64,000 bases of DNA from Labilithrix sp. GTDB lineage: Bacteria > Myxococcota_A > Polyangia > Polyangiales > Polyangiaceae. The stretch spans positions 90,571 through 154,570 of the forward strand of contig JAHBWC010000008.1 of NCBI GenBank assembly GCA_019637225.1, in the 5' to 3' direction. This document shows positions 48,811 through 60,215 of this stretch, in pieces (position 1 is the stretch's first letter; every line of letters starts with the position of its first letter). A program made the translations under genes and the position numbers. The notes beneath the pieces were generated by a model. It saw only the letters and a program-made list of their open reading frames with translations, made no database searches and was not told where the DNA came from.

Positions 48811-50247
48811 ATGGCCGAAAAGGTCCCGCGCCTCGTTCCCGGCGTCGACATCCGAAGCTTCAAGCTCGATCCGATGGACGGGTTTCTCATGACCCGGATC
48901 GACGGCAAGCTCGGTCCGAAGGAGCTCGGACGTGAGACCGGCCTCCCGGACTTCTCCGTGGCGCGCGCGCTCGAGAAGCTCGAGAAGCTCGGCATCATCC
49001 AGCTGATCGATCCGAACGCGCCTCCGCCGCCCCCTCCGCAGGCGCCCGCCGAGCGGAAGAGCGCGATCGCCCAGTTCGACGCCGGGCTCCTCGCGCCGAA
49101 GTACGATCCGAAGGAGCTCGAAGAGCCCGCCGACCTCACGCCCGAGCAGAAGAAGCGGATCCTCGATTTCTTCTACCGGCTCGACGACCTCGATCACTAC
49201 ACGCTCCTCGGCATCACGGCCGAGGCCGACAAGAAGGGCGTCAAGCGCGCGTACTTCGAGCTCGCCGCGACGTTCCACCCGGATCGGTACTTCAAGAAAG
49301 AGCTCGGCTCCTTCAAGCCGAAGATGGAGGAGCTCTTCAACCGGATCACCGAGGCCCACGACACGCTCGCCGACGCCGCGACGCGCGCCGAGTACGACGC
49401 CTACCTCGCCGAGGTGGCGACGACGCGCGGCATGGAGGCGATGCTCGAGCGCGCGATGGCCGAATCGGCGCGCGCGGCGGCCGAGGCGGCGCGCGCCGTC
49501 CAGGCCGCCCCTCCGCCGCCGGTGCCCACCGCGCCCCCGCAGCCGACCGGTCCGTCCCCGGACGAGATCCGGCGCCGAAAAGAGGCGCTCGCCCGCCGGC
49601 TGACGGGCGGCGTCCGGCCCCCGCAGGCCTCGCGTCCGCCGTCCGACAAGCCGAACCCGCTCCGCTACTCGAACCCGCAAGACGCGATGGACGCCCTCAA
49701 GCGTCGCTACGAAGATCGCCTGGAGAGCGCGACGCAGGCGCACGCCCAGCGCTACGTCCAGGCGGCCGAGGACGCCCTGGCGAAGAACGACCTCGTCGCC
49801 GCGTCGACCGCCTTCAACATCGCGACGAAGTTCGCCCCGGACGACGTCGACCTCGCCATGCGCGCGCAGGAGGTCAAGAACCTGGCCGACAAGCTCCTCG
49901 CCGAGAGCTACCTCAAGCAGGCGCAGTACGAGGAACGCCAGGGCCACTGGTTCGAGGCGGGCCGGTCCTGGCAGAAGGTCGCCAAGATCCGCAACGACGC
50001 CGTCTCTCACGAGCGCGCGGCCAACGCCTTGCTCCACAGCCCCGAGGGCGATCTCCACGAGGCGGCCGAGCACGCCAAGCAGGCGATCACCCTTCAGCCA
50101 GGCGTCATCGAGAACCACGTCACGCTCGTGGAGGTCTACCTGAAGGCAGGGCTGACGGCGTCCGCGCGGCGCGCCGCGGAGGCGGCGAACGCGCTGGATC
50201 CGAAGCACCCGCCTCTCCTGGCCCTCCTGAAGCGCCTGGGAAAGTAG
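48811..50247 (+). CDS. DnaJ-domain protein with N-terminal winged-helix-like module and TPR tail
   Basis: A 478-aa protein. Residues 8-70 form a small helical module (DGFLMTRIDGKLGPKELGRE, then SVARALEKLEKLGIIQLID) that also appears at the end of the gene at 52396. After a Pro-rich linker comes a J domain (about 125-195) with DHYTLLGITAEADKKGVKRA, the HPD motif in FHPDRYF, and YDAYLAEV. An Ala/Pro linker (205-285) leads to a TPR-like helical domain (310-478). J domains stimulate Hsp70 ATPase; the Hsp70 gene is 250 bp downstream on the same strand. There is no G/F or Zn-finger region, so it is a type III J-protein. Confidence 0.82.
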   Translation: MAEKVPRLVPGVDIRSFKLDPMDGFLMTRIDGKLGPKELGRETGLPDFSVARALEKLEKLGIIQLIDPNAPPPPPPQAPAERKSAIAQFDAGLLAPKYDPKELEEPADLTPEQKKRILDFFYRLDDLDHYTLLGITAEADKKGVKRAYFELAATFHPDRYFKKELGSFKPKMEELFNRITEAHDTLADAATRAEYDAYLAEVATTRGMEAMLERAMAESARAAAEAARAVQAAPPPPVPTAPPQPTGPSPDEIRRRKEALARRLTGGVRPPQASRPPSDKPNPLRYSNPQDAMDALKRRYEDRLESATQAHAQRYVQAAEDALAKNDLVAASTAFNIATKFAPDDVDLAMRAQEVKNLADKLLAESYLKQAQYEERQGHWFEAGRSWQKVAKIRNDAVSHERAANALLHSPEGDLHEAAEHAKQAITLQPGVIENHVTLVEVYLKAGLTASARRAAEAANALDPKHPPLLALLKRLGK

Positions 50248-50355
50248 CCCCCGTCCGTCGGCCGGCCCGGCGAATCGGGCCGGCGTCGCGGAGCCCGCCA
50301 GGCTCCGACCGCCCGATCGGCGCCGAAGACGCGACAGGAGTGGCAGAGATACGCG

Positions 50356-50375
50356 ATGATACGGTGTAGTATCGT
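50356..50375. promoter_or_regulatory. Inverted repeat upstream of dnaK
   Basis: GATAC-N6-GTATC (50358-50373) extends to a 7-bp arm with one mismatch, about 123 nt before the dnaK ATG. It is a possible operator or start-region palindrome. The HrcA/CIRCE sequence (TTAGCACTC-N9-GAGTGCTAA) is not seen in this 250-bp gap, so control would be by another regulator. Confidence 0.3.
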
Positions 50376-50497
50376 CCCGAGAGCAAGAGCCCGCGCCGGG
50401 CGCCCGCGGAGAACGCGGCAGCGGTCGCGAGCGACGGCCCAGCGGCCCGAGCGAGTGTGATAAACAGTGTGGATCGGTCGGTGAAGGAGACTCGCGA

Positions 50498-52321
<1,824 letters not shown>

Positions 52322-52395
52322 CCGAGAGAGTGTGAAACGCCGGGCGAGGGGCGCAGCGTTCCGTTGAATTCCCGAATGGACGAGGAGCGGCATAC

Positions 52396-53421
52396 GTGCC
52401 CGACGACCCCAACAACCCACGAGAAGACCCGCCTCTCGAGGAGCCCGCGGAGACGCCCGCGGAGACCGACAGAGAGCAGCCGGAGGCGGGCCGCGCCGCG
52501 GACGACTCGGAAGAGAACGAGCGCCCCACGGTCAGCCCGCCGTTCGATCCCGTCGCCTTCGCCCGAGACATCCTGAAGCCCTCCCCCGCCCCGATGCCGG
52601 CGACGAGGGCGCCGGGCGATCTGCACACGCACGCGACGCCCCCCCAGGGGACCGAGCAGCTGGCCGCCGCGGCGAAGGCCTCCCGTCCGTCCGGACGGAC
52701 GCCGACGCCGCGCCGGCGGACCCCGACGAGCACCCTCTCGCTCGCGAACGCGCGTATTCCGTCGAACCTGCCACCTCGGCCGGGCGCGTCGAAGAGCGGT
52801 GCCCCCAAGAGCGGCGCGCCGAAAGACGACGGGCCGAAGAAGCACGAGAGCCTGTCCGCGATGAATCCGGTCGACCGCGAGTGGGCCGACCTCGAGATCG
52901 CCACGCGTCCACCGCCGGCCGACGGGCCGGGCGAAGACCCGGTCATCGAGATCGCGCACGACCGCCCCCCGCAGCTCGAGCTCGACGAAGTCGACATCGA
53001 AGAGCACGGGGCCGCCACCGTCCGCCGGCCGGTCCCGGAGGAGCTGGTCAAGCCGCGCGAGCGCGAGATGAACGACCGCGTCGAGCTCGGCGACTACAGC
53101 GGCGCGCTCGAGATCGCCGAGAAGATCCTCGCCGACAAGCCCGACGACCTCGGCGCGCGGACGACGGCCGAGACGTGCCGGACCGTCCTAAGGCAGATGT
53201 ACGCGGCGCGCATCGGGCCGCTCGATCGCGTCCCCGTCGTGATGGTGCCGCGCGATCAGCTCCGCTGGCTGTCGATCGATCACAAGGCCGGGTTCGTCCT
53301 GTCGCTCGTCGACGGCGTCTCGAGCCTCGAGATGATCATCGACGTCAGCGGGATGCCGGAGCTCGACACGCTCCGCATCCTCTCGGAGCTGGCGCAGCAG
53401 CGCATCATCTCGCTGCGCTAG
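52396..53421 (+). CDS. Disordered N-terminal protein with C-terminal winged-helix-like module
   Basis: A 341-aa protein with a GTG start and a GAGGAG ribosome site 8 nt upstream. The first 200 residues are acidic, then Pro/Ser/Lys-rich and presumably disordered. Residues 205-265 have a TPR-like pair (MNDRVELGDYSGALEIAEKI). The last 65 (GFVLSLVDGVSSLEMIIDVS, LRILSELAQQRIISL) resemble the N-terminal module of the DnaJ protein at 48811: both have GF(V/L)-x-(S/T)-x-x-DG and end I-I-x-L. The module is like the small PatA/PqqD-type winged helix of myxobacteria. Cytoplasmic; role unknown. It lies 74 bp after dnaK. Confidence 0.7.
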   Translation: MPDDPNNPREDPPLEEPAETPAETDREQPEAGRAADDSEENERPTVSPPFDPVAFARDILKPSPAPMPATRAPGDLHTHATPPQGTEQLAAAAKASRPSGRTPTPRRRTPTSTLSLANARIPSNLPPRPGASKSGAPKSGAPKDDGPKKHESLSAMNPVDREWADLEIATRPPPADGPGEDPVIEIAHDRPPQLELDEVDIEEHGAATVRRPVPEELVKPREREMNDRVELGDYSGALEIAEKILADKPDDLGARTTAETCRTVLRQMYAARIGPLDRVPVVMVPRDQLRWLSIDHKAGFVLSLVDGVSSLEMIIDVSGMPELDTLRILSELAQQRIISLR

Positions 53422-53560
53422 ACCTCCGCTCGATCGGGCTCACGCGCGGCGCGCCTCGACCGCTGGCAGGCGAAGTAGACACGCGCAAGCGAAATCAGGC
53501 GGCCCCCGCACGATTCGTTGCAGGGTGGCGGGTCGCTCGCTACACCCTAAGCTCGAACCG

Positions 53561-54607
53561 ATGGACCTCGCAGAGACGCAGAGCCTGCGCCAAGAGATCG
53601 AGCGTGCCCTCCGCGGCGCGTTCGATCCGGCGGATGTGCTTCCGCGGCTCGCGCGGCTCGCGCGCCTCGCCGCGCCTTCGAGCGACGACGCGATCTTCGC
53701 GAACCAGAAGCTGGCTGAGCTGCTCGTCGAGCGCGATCCCTGGCGTGCGGCGCTCTACGTGCGGCGGGCGCTCGCGCGTCGCGACAGCGACGACCGATCC
53801 TGGGCCGTCCTCGCCTTCTGCCAGACGCTCCTCGGCAACTTCCGCTGCGCCGCATCGGCGTACGCCAAGGCGATCGCCTGCGCGCCGGCCAACCCGTGGT
53901 ACGCGCACAACCTCGGGCACCTGCTCGACGTCGCGCTCGGCGAGCCGGCGCGCGCGCTCGCGTGGCTCGACCGCGCGTACCGGGCGAAGAGCGACAACTC
54001 CGAGATCGTCGCCTCCTACGCGCACGCGCTCGCCCGCGCCGGACGCATCGACGACGCGCGCGGCGTGCTCGAGCGCGCGCGAGGGCGCGTCGACTCGCGC
54101 GAGCTCGACGCGCTGCTCCGGTGGCTCGATCAGGGCGCTCCCGCCCGCGCGCGGCGCGACGACGGCCCGCCGTCACCGGCGAAGCGCCGGCCTCCGAGCG
54201 CGACGCCGGTGCGCCTCGCTCGCGTGCTCGCGCGCGGTCTCTCTCACCTCCCGCTCGATCCGCGCCAGCGCGAGCGCGCCCTCGCGCTCGCCCGTGATGC
54301 CCTGCCCCCGCCGCGCCGCAAGCGCAGCGCGAACGACGCAGAGCCCGAGGCCACGCGCGCCGCCGGCACGCCGCGCGAGGCCGATCGCGGCTCGAGCGGC
54401 GCGCGCCCCTCGGAGCGGGACGTCGCCGGCCTCGCGGCCGCCGTCGCGTACGCCATCGTCTACATCGACCACGTGCCGCTCTCGCAGGCCGAGGTCGCGG
54501 CGCCCTTCCGCGTCGGCGTCGCCCACCTCCGCGGGCGCTTCGCCGAGCTCCGCGCGAAGCTCGACATCATCCGCGGCGACGCCCGGTACGCCACGACGCG
54601 GCGCTGA
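53561..54607 (+). CDS. TPR protein with C-terminal helix-turn-helix-like domain
   Basis: A 348-aa protein. ATG 53561 is preferred over GTG 53525 because MAGRSLHPKLEP does not look like a conserved start. Residues 1-200 hold TPR pairs (FANQKLAELLVERDPWRAAL, FCQTLLGNFRCAASAYAKAI, ARALAWLDRAYRAKSDNSEI). A Pro/Ala/Arg linker is followed by 45 C-terminal residues, DVAGLAAAVAYAIVYIDHVP and LSQAEVAAPFRVGVAHLRGR, which resemble the cyclin/HTH-like end of proteins that read 'YAxxxxNxxxLSQxEVA'. Cytoplasmic; I cannot name a family. It lies 139 bp after the previous gene. Confidence 0.65.
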   Translation: MDLAETQSLRQEIERALRGAFDPADVLPRLARLARLAAPSSDDAIFANQKLAELLVERDPWRAALYVRRALARRDSDDRSWAVLAFCQTLLGNFRCAASAYAKAIACAPANPWYAHNLGHLLDVALGEPARALAWLDRAYRAKSDNSEIVASYAHALARAGRIDDARGVLERARGRVDSRELDALLRWLDQGAPARARRDDGPPSPAKRRPPSATPVRLARVLARGLSHLPLDPRQRERALALARDALPPPRRKRSANDAEPEATRAAGTPREADRGSSGARPSERDVAGLAAAVAYAIVYIDHVPLSQAEVAAPFRVGVAHLRGRFAELRAKLDIIRGDARYATTRR

Positions 54608-54878
54608 CGCCCGCCGGCGCCAGGCGGCCCGTCCCCGCACGTCGAGACGTCGGGGCGAGGCCGCGGCGCCCGACGAGGGCGCGGGACGAGCCCATCCGTT
54701 CGCCCGGCACGCTTCGTCGGAATGCCCCGGCGGCGGCCGCGGTTTGGACGTACCGGTTCTACGGACGGAAGCCGCCGAACGCGTCTTTCCCCGTCGCGAA
54801 GCGCTCGGACACCCCGCGCCGACGGACCGGGAAGCCCGCCCCCCGAGCGAACACCCCATGCTAGGACATCGACCCGCC

Positions 54879-56315
54879 ATGCGACGAACGCCCCTCTCCG
54901 CCGCTCTCTTCGTCGTCTCGTTCGTCAGCCGAGCGGCCCTCGCGCAGCCCGCGGAGCCGCCCGCGCGGGCGCCGGTGCCGACGCCGCCTGCGCCGACCGT
55001 CCCGACGGCGCAGCTGCCGCCCGAGCCCGAGGTCGACGATCCGATGCTCGCCGCCGTGGCGCGGCCGAAGACCGAGATCGCCACCTGGGAAGACGCCCTC
55101 CGGCACGTGCGCGCGCGCTCGACCGACCTCCGGATCGCCGCCCAGGAGATCGCGCGCGCGGAGGCCCAGTCGCGGATCGCGCTCGCGGGCGCGCTCACGA
55201 CGGTCACCGGCCAGGGCACGTACACGCACAACATCATCACGAACCCCACGCTCCAGCCCGCGCGGGCGGGATCCGGCTACGGTTTTCGCCCGGTCAGGAC
55301 GCCGTTCCCCGACTTCGTCAACGGATCGCTCGTCGCGTCGCAGCCAGTCTTCGCGATGCGGAGCTGGTACGCCATCGGCACGGCCGAGCACAACGAGAGC
55401 ATCGCGCACCTCTCGCTCGAGGACACCAAGCGCCTCATCGCGCTCAACGTCGCGAACGCGATCGTCGGCGTCGTGACCGCCGAGCGCCTCGCCGAGCTGA
55501 ACCGGCTCGGCCTCCGCAACGCCCTCACGCGGCTCGAGCTCGCGAAGCGACGCAGCACGCTCGGCAGCGGCACGGGCCTCGACGTGGTGCGGGCGCGTCA
55601 GGACGTCGAGACGGCGCGGGCTGTGCTCGTCGCCGGCGACGAGTCGCTCCGCCAGTCCCGCGAGGCACTCGGCCTCGCGCTCGGGCTCCCGGAGCAGGTC
55701 GGCGTCCCGCCGACCGTGGACATCAACGGCCTCGAGGCCAGCGCGCGCGCCTCGTGCAAGGCCGCGCCGACCATCGACGACCGTCCGGACCTCGCCGCGC
55801 TCCACGAGCGCACCGAGGTCGCGCGCCGCCTGGTCAAGGACGCGAAGTACCAGTTCGTGCCCACGGTCGACGTCCGCTCGGCGGTGGGCACCACGACGAT
55901 CGACACCGGCGCAGCGCCGAACACGACCTGGAACGTCCAGGCGGTCCTCACCGTGCCGATCTGGGACGGCGGCATCCGCTACGGCAACCTCCGCGACACG
56001 CGCGCGCAGGAGATCATCGCCGGCCAGCGGCTCGAGGCGGCCCGCCGCCAGGCCACCATCGAGGTGACGCAGGCCCGCCGCGGCGTGAGCGTCGCCGAGG
56101 ACCGCCGCCGGGTCGCGGGCGAGACGCGTGACCTCGCGGCGGAGAACGATCGCCTCACGCGGACCGCCTACCTCGAGGGCCGCGGGACGAGCCTCGAGCT
56201 CGTCACCGCGGCGCAGGCGCTGCGCGAGGCGGAGATCCAGCTCGCCGTCCGCGACTTCGAGCTCGTGAGGGCGCGCGTCCTCGCGATCCTCGCGCTCGCG
56301 TCTTGCCCCTGGTAG
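54879..56315 (+). CDS. TolC-family outer-membrane efflux protein
   Basis: A 478-aa protein with a signal peptide (LSAALFVVSFVSRAALA). A Pro-rich linker precedes the TolC repeats. Helical hairpins are seen in EDALRHVRARSTDLRIAAQE, IALNVANAIVGVVTAERLAE and later YGNLRDTRAQEIIAGQRLEA. The TolC pattern GSGTGLDVVRARQDVETARA and NxDxxx-like turns are present. The C-terminus ends in CPW, so the last residue is aromatic. TolC proteins join inner-membrane pumps to the outside; no pump or membrane-fusion gene is beside it. It is convergent with another TolC gene. Confidence 0.85.
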   Translation: MRRTPLSAALFVVSFVSRAALAQPAEPPARAPVPTPPAPTVPTAQLPPEPEVDDPMLAAVARPKTEIATWEDALRHVRARSTDLRIAAQEIARAEAQSRIALAGALTTVTGQGTYTHNIITNPTLQPARAGSGYGFRPVRTPFPDFVNGSLVASQPVFAMRSWYAIGTAEHNESIAHLSLEDTKRLIALNVANAIVGVVTAERLAELNRLGLRNALTRLELAKRRSTLGSGTGLDVVRARQDVETARAVLVAGDESLRQSREALGLALGLPEQVGVPPTVDINGLEASARASCKAAPTIDDRPDLAALHERTEVARRLVKDAKYQFVPTVDVRSAVGTTTIDTGAAPNTTWNVQAVLTVPIWDGGIRYGNLRDTRAQEIIAGQRLEAARRQATIEVTQARRGVSVAEDRRRVAGETRDLAAENDRLTRTAYLEGRGTSLELVTAAQALREAEIQLAVRDFELVRARVLAILALASCPW

Positions 56316-56348
56316 TCGCCCGGCGGCGGCGCGAGCGCGGCGAGCCGA

Positions 56349-57818
56349 TCAGGTGCCGGGCGCGACCGCGTCCCAGCCGGTCACGCGGGCGAGCTCCGAC
56401 AGGGTCACGTGCAGGTCCATCAAGGACTGCGCGTGGTTCGCGCGCGCGAAGACGAAGGCGCGGAGCGGCTCGATGAGGAAGCGCTCGTCCTTCGTGCCGA
56501 GGTCGATCGCGTCCTGTGTGCTCGAGATCCAGCGCTTCGACCGGTGCTCGGCGCGGTCCCAGTTCTCCTCGCGCGTCTTCGCCTCGACGACGGAGGCGTA
56601 GGCGTTCTCGACCTCGACCGCGACGCCGCCGAGCGCCAAGCGCTCGAGCGCGCGTGCCTCTTCGAGCTCGGACTCCGCCTGCATCACGCGCGCGTGCTTG
56701 GGCAGCAGGTCGAGACCCCACTCCACGCCGAAGCCGAACGAGGCGCCGAAGCGGTTGAAGGGATCGCCGATCCACGCGGCCCGCTGCGGGTCGGCGCTCG
56801 GGGCGATCGAGTAGGCCGCGTTCAGGCCGAGGCCGATGTTGGGGAACATCTCCGCCCGGCGGAAGTCGAGCCACGCTTTCCGCGCCTGGACGCCGGCGCG
56901 CGCCATGTTCACGTCGGCACGGAAGAGGCGCGCGGCGGTGAGGTAGCGGACGACCGGACCGATGTTCGTATCGGGTCGCCGAAGCGGCTCGTCCGGGATG
57001 TCGAACGCCGACTGCACGCCGGTGAGGAAGCGGAGCGCCGAGACGGCGAACGCCTCGCCCTTCTTGGCCTCGGCGACGCGCGCGAGGATCTCGTCGCGGT
57101 TGTACTCGAGGCGGAGGCGGTCGGCCTCCTCGACGCTCGGATCGTTCTTCTCGAGCTTCGCGAGGAGGTTCGCGATCGCCCTGTTGAGCTTCCCGAGGAC
57201 GTCGTTCGCGATGTACTGCATGTCGCGCGCGAGCATCAGCCCGAAGTACGCGCGCCGGACGTCCATGCGGATCTGCTGCCGCTGCTTCTCGAGGTCCCAC
57301 TCGCTGACGCGGACGCGCCCCTCGGCGGCCTTCTTGACCGACTCGATCTTCCCGAACGTGTAGAGCGGGAGGGTGCCGCGGACGCCGAGGCCGAACGCCG
57401 GCTGCCAGCCGTCGCCGAAGCCCTGGTAGAGGAGCGTGTACGGCGACGCGTTGTAGAACGCGGTCCCGCCGATCGGCGGGAGGTAGCCGAAGTTCGAGCT
57501 CATGTGCCAGTACGAGAACGGCGTCCACTTCGCCTCGTCGAGCTGCGCGTGCACGAACGCGAGGCGTGCGCGCGCCGCCCAGAGCTGCGGCGCGTTCCGC
57601 TCGGCGAGCAGGAGGCACTCCTCGAGGGAGTACGCGTGCATCTTGATCGTGACGATCGGGGGCGGCGGAGGAGGCGCGCTCTCGGGCTCGGCGGCCGCCT
57701 TCGGCGGCTCGTCGTCGTCGTCGAGATCGAACGGGCCGGCATGCGCCGCACCGGCCGTGAGAGCATAGGCGCTCGCGCAGCCGAGAAAGACCCACCAGCG
57801 AGTGCGGCAGAGAGTCAT
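56349..57818 (-). CDS. TolC-family outer-membrane protein, second copy
   Basis: A 489-aa protein with a signal peptide (WVFLGCASAYALTAGAAHA). An acidic Asp and then Pro stretch (26-55) precedes the TolC fold: YSLEECLLLAERNAPQLWAA, DMQYIANDVLGKLNRAIANL and FRADVNMARAGVQARKAWLD. It shares the fold with the convergent TolC gene, but the two sequences are clearly different and so not a recent duplicate. A 118-bp gap follows the response-regulator gene upstream. No partner pump gene is seen. The two TolC genes' stops are 33 bp apart. Confidence 0.82.
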   Translation of the reverse strand: MTLCRTRWWVFLGCASAYALTAGAAHAGPFDLDDDDEPPKAAAEPESAPPPPPPIVTIKMHAYSLEECLLLAERNAPQLWAARARLAFVHAQLDEAKWTPFSYWHMSSNFGYLPPIGGTAFYNASPYTLLYQGFGDGWQPAFGLGVRGTLPLYTFGKIESVKKAAEGRVRVSEWDLEKQRQQIRMDVRRAYFGLMLARDMQYIANDVLGKLNRAIANLLAKLEKNDPSVEEADRLRLEYNRDEILARVAEAKKGEAFAVSALRFLTGVQSAFDIPDEPLRRPDTNIGPVVRYLTAARLFRADVNMARAGVQARKAWLDFRRAEMFPNIGLGLNAAYSIAPSADPQRAAWIGDPFNRFGASFGFGVEWGLDLLPKHARVMQAESELEEARALERLALGGVAVEVENAYASVVEAKTREENWDRAEHRSKRWISSTQDAIDLGTKDERFLIEPLRAFVFARANHAQSLMDLHVTLSELARVTGWDAVAPGT

Positions 57819-57936
57819 CCCGCGGGCGCGACAGTACCAAACAGGCGTCGCGACACCAACATGACAGCGGTGTCGTGGGCCCCGTGAACGCAGGATTTTC
57901 CGGCGACCGGGGGCGCACGGCGTCCGCCGCGCGGGA

Positions 57937-59025
57937 TCAGGTCCGCTCGTCGCCGCTCGGCGTATAGATGAAGCCTTCTTGCTGGAAGACGCAGAGGCGG
58001 TTGCCGCCGCGGCGCTTCGCCTCGAGCAGCGCGGACTCCAGGGCGTGCAGGAGGGCCTCCTTCGTGCGGACGTCCCGGCTCGGAAAGAGCGCGACGCCGA
58101 CCGACGCCGTGACGCGCGCCTCGCCGTCCGCCTGCGGCGCCGCGAAGCTCCGGGCGGCGACGTCGCGCCAGATCCTCGAGGCCACGACGAGGGAGCCAGC
58201 GAAGTGCGTGGCCGGCAGCATCACGAAGAACTCGTCGCCTCCGTAGCGGGCGACCGCGTCCGAGTCGCGCACGGAGCCCTTGATCACCTCCGCCACGCCG
58301 CGAAGCACGGCGTCGCCGAGGGAGCGGCCGCCGCGCTCGTTGTGGACCTTGAGCCGGTCGACGTCGAGCACGCAGCACGCGAGCGGCTCGGAGTGGCGCT
58401 CGGCGCGGGCAAACTCGGCGTCGAGGCGCTCGTGGAGGTAGAGAAACGAGTGGGCGTCGGTCAAGGCGTCGTAGCGTCGAAGGCGCTCGAGCTTCTCGCG
58501 CGCCGCCTTCATCCGATCGTGCGCCCGCTTGGTGCGGAGCGCGGACGACACGCAAACGAGCAGCTCCGTCTGCTCAAAGGGCTTGCACACGTAGCCGTCG
58601 GCGCCGATCTTCAGCGCGTCGACGCGGCTCTTCGGATCGGTCGTCGCGAACATCAGCGCGACGGGCACGAAGTCGTCCCCGAGGCCGCGGATCGTCCGGC
58701 ACGCGTCGAAGCCGCTCAGGCGGGGCATGACCGCGTCGAGCAGCACCACGTCGACGCCGCCGCGGGCCACGCGCTCGACGGCGGCCTGGCCGTCGGGCGC
58801 GGTCTCGACCTCGTAGCCGCTCGCGCGGAGGGTCGACGCGATGAGCTGCAGCGTCGCGGGATCGTCGTCGGCGACGAGCACCGTGGCCGTCCCCTCGTCC
58901 TCGTCGACGGCCGGTCCGCTCGGGCGTGCGGCCACCCGCGCGTGGAGCGCCGCGCGGAGCATCGTCGACTCGCGCTCCGACGAGGGGCTCTCGCCGTCGT
59001 CGGCGCCGGGCACGGACGGTCTCAT
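57937..59025 (-). CDS. Response regulator with GGDEF (diguanylate cyclase) domain
   Basis: A 362-aa PleD-like enzyme that makes c-di-GMP. The receiver domain (48-165) has DD at 53-54, the phospho-accepting Asp97 in VVLLDAVMPRLSG, and Lys148 in CKPF. A linker helix (167-185) follows. The GGDEF domain has YGGDEFF (262-266) intact and an RxxD product-inhibition site (RDSD, 253-256) five residues earlier. It is probably active and feedback-inhibited. ATG 59025 is chosen; Met22 is possible. No partner histidine kinase is adjacent. It lies 50 bp after mutY and 118 bp before the TolC gene, all on the minus strand. Confidence 0.92.
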   Translation of the reverse strand: MRPSVPGADDGESPSSERESTMLRAALHARVAARPSGPAVDEDEGTATVLVADDDPATLQLIASTLRASGYEVETAPDGQAAVERVARGGVDVVLLDAVMPRLSGFDACRTIRGLGDDFVPVALMFATTDPKSRVDALKIGADGYVCKPFEQTELLVCVSSALRTKRAHDRMKAAREKLERLRRYDALTDAHSFLYLHERLDAEFARAERHSEPLACCVLDVDRLKVHNERGGRSLGDAVLRGVAEVIKGSVRDSDAVARYGGDEFFVMLPATHFAGSLVVASRIWRDVAARSFAAPQADGEARVTASVGVALFPSRDVRTKEALLHALESALLEAKRRGGNRLCVFQQEGFIYTPSGDERT

Positions 59026-59075
59026 CGATGGACTCGGTGCACTAGGGCCATGATTCCCGAGTGCGAGCACGCCGT

Positions 59076-60215
59076 CTACCTCGACCTTCGCGCCGCACGG
59101 GGCGCCGGGCGCGCGCTCGCGAGGATCTTCCGCGCCAAGGTCGATACGCCGAGGTCGACGAGATCGGCCTCGGCGAAGAGCCCTGCCGTCTCGTACGCGT
59201 CCGGGAGCTTCGCCCCGGCGGGCCGGCGCGCGAGGACGCCGGCGTGGACGTCGACGGCGAGGCGCCGGTGCGAGAGCACGTGCGTGACGCGCCCGGCGAG
59301 CCGCGCCGGCGCGACGAGCGCGAACCGGGCGAGAAGCTCGTCCTTGGCGGCCTCGCCTCCGTCGAGCGAAGGCGGCTCCCAGAGCCCCGCGAAGAGGCCC
59401 GTCGAGCGGCGCCGCGCGAGCAGCACGCGCCCGTCCTTCGTCCGCGCGACGAGCGCCTGGACGCGCTGCGGCTTCGGCTTCGCCTTCTCGCGGACCACGG
59501 GCAGCTCGTCGACGCGCCCTTCGCGCCGCGCCCGACACGACGCGGCCACAGGGCAGCGCTCGCACGACGGCGAGCGGGGCGTGCACACCGTCGCGCCGAG
59601 CTCCATCAAGGCCTGGTTCCAGTCGCCCGGCCGCTCTTCCGGCACGAGCTCCTCGGCCAGCTTCTCGGCGCGCTTCATTCCCGCGCCGCGCATGTCGTCG
59701 TCGAGCGCGAAGAGGCGCGCGAAGACCCGCGCGACGTTTCCGTCCACGAGCCCGACGGCCTCGTCGAACGCGATGCTGGCGATGGCGCCCGCGGTGTAGC
59801 GACCTATGCCGGGCAGCGCGAGCAGCCCCTCGCGATCGTGCGGCATCGACGAGCGCTCCACCACCGCGCGCGCCCCCGCGTGGAGCATCCGCGCGCGGCG
59901 GTAATAGCCGAGCCCGCTCCACGCGGCGAGGACCTGATCCTCCGGCGCCTCGGCGAGCGCGAGCGGCGTCGGGAACCGGGCCATGAAGCGCTCGAAGTAC
60001 GGCACCACCGTGTCCACGCGCGTCTGCTGGAGCATGATCTCGCTCACCCAGATCGCCCACGGATCGCGCGTGCGGCGCCACGGCAGATCGCGTCGCGACG
60101 CCGCATACCAGGCCCCGAGGTCGCGGCGCAGCCGTGCGACCTCCGAGCCTTGCGCGAGCGGAGGCGCGGCCCCACCTTCCTTCCCCGTGAGTAAGTCGCA
60201 GAACGACCCTGGCAT
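59076..60215 (-). CDS. mutY: Adenine DNA glycosylase MutY
   Basis: A 379-aa enzyme that removes A mispaired with 8-oxoG. ATG 60215 is favoured because GAGAGG lies 8 nt upstream; ATG 60236 is also possible. Core motifs are SEIMLQQTRV (catalytic Glu), LPGIGRYTAGAI (helix-hairpin-helix), VDGNVARVF (catalytic Asp) and the [4Fe-4S] C-x6-C-x2-C-x5-C in the CTPRSPSCERC region. The C-terminal NUDIX-like domain (RRSTGLFAGLWEPPS) reads 8-oxoG. Its first 29 nt overlap the opposite-strand small gene at 60187, so the two share a divergent, overlapping start region. Confidence 0.93.
   Translation of the reverse strand: MPGSFCDLLTGKEGGAAPPLAQGSEVARLRRDLGAWYAASRRDLPWRRTRDPWAIWVSEIMLQQTRVDTVVPYFERFMARFPTPLALAEAPEDQVLAAWSGLGYYRRARMLHAGARAVVERSSMPHDREGLLALPGIGRYTAGAIASIAFDEAVGLVDGNVARVFARLFALDDDMRGAGMKRAEKLAEELVPEERPGDWNQALMELGATVCTPRSPSCERCPVAASCRARREGRVDELPVVREKAKPKPQRVQALVARTKDGRVLLARRRSTGLFAGLWEPPSLDGGEAAKDELLARFALVAPARLAGRVTHVLSHRRLAVDVHAGVLARRPAGAKLPDAYETAGLFAEADLVDLGVSTLARKILASARPAPRAARRSR

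Noticed and set aside
50248..50497. CIRCE/HrcA operator or sigma-54 promoter before dnaK
   Set aside because: No GAGTGCTAA arm and no TGGCAC-N5-TTGC match was found.
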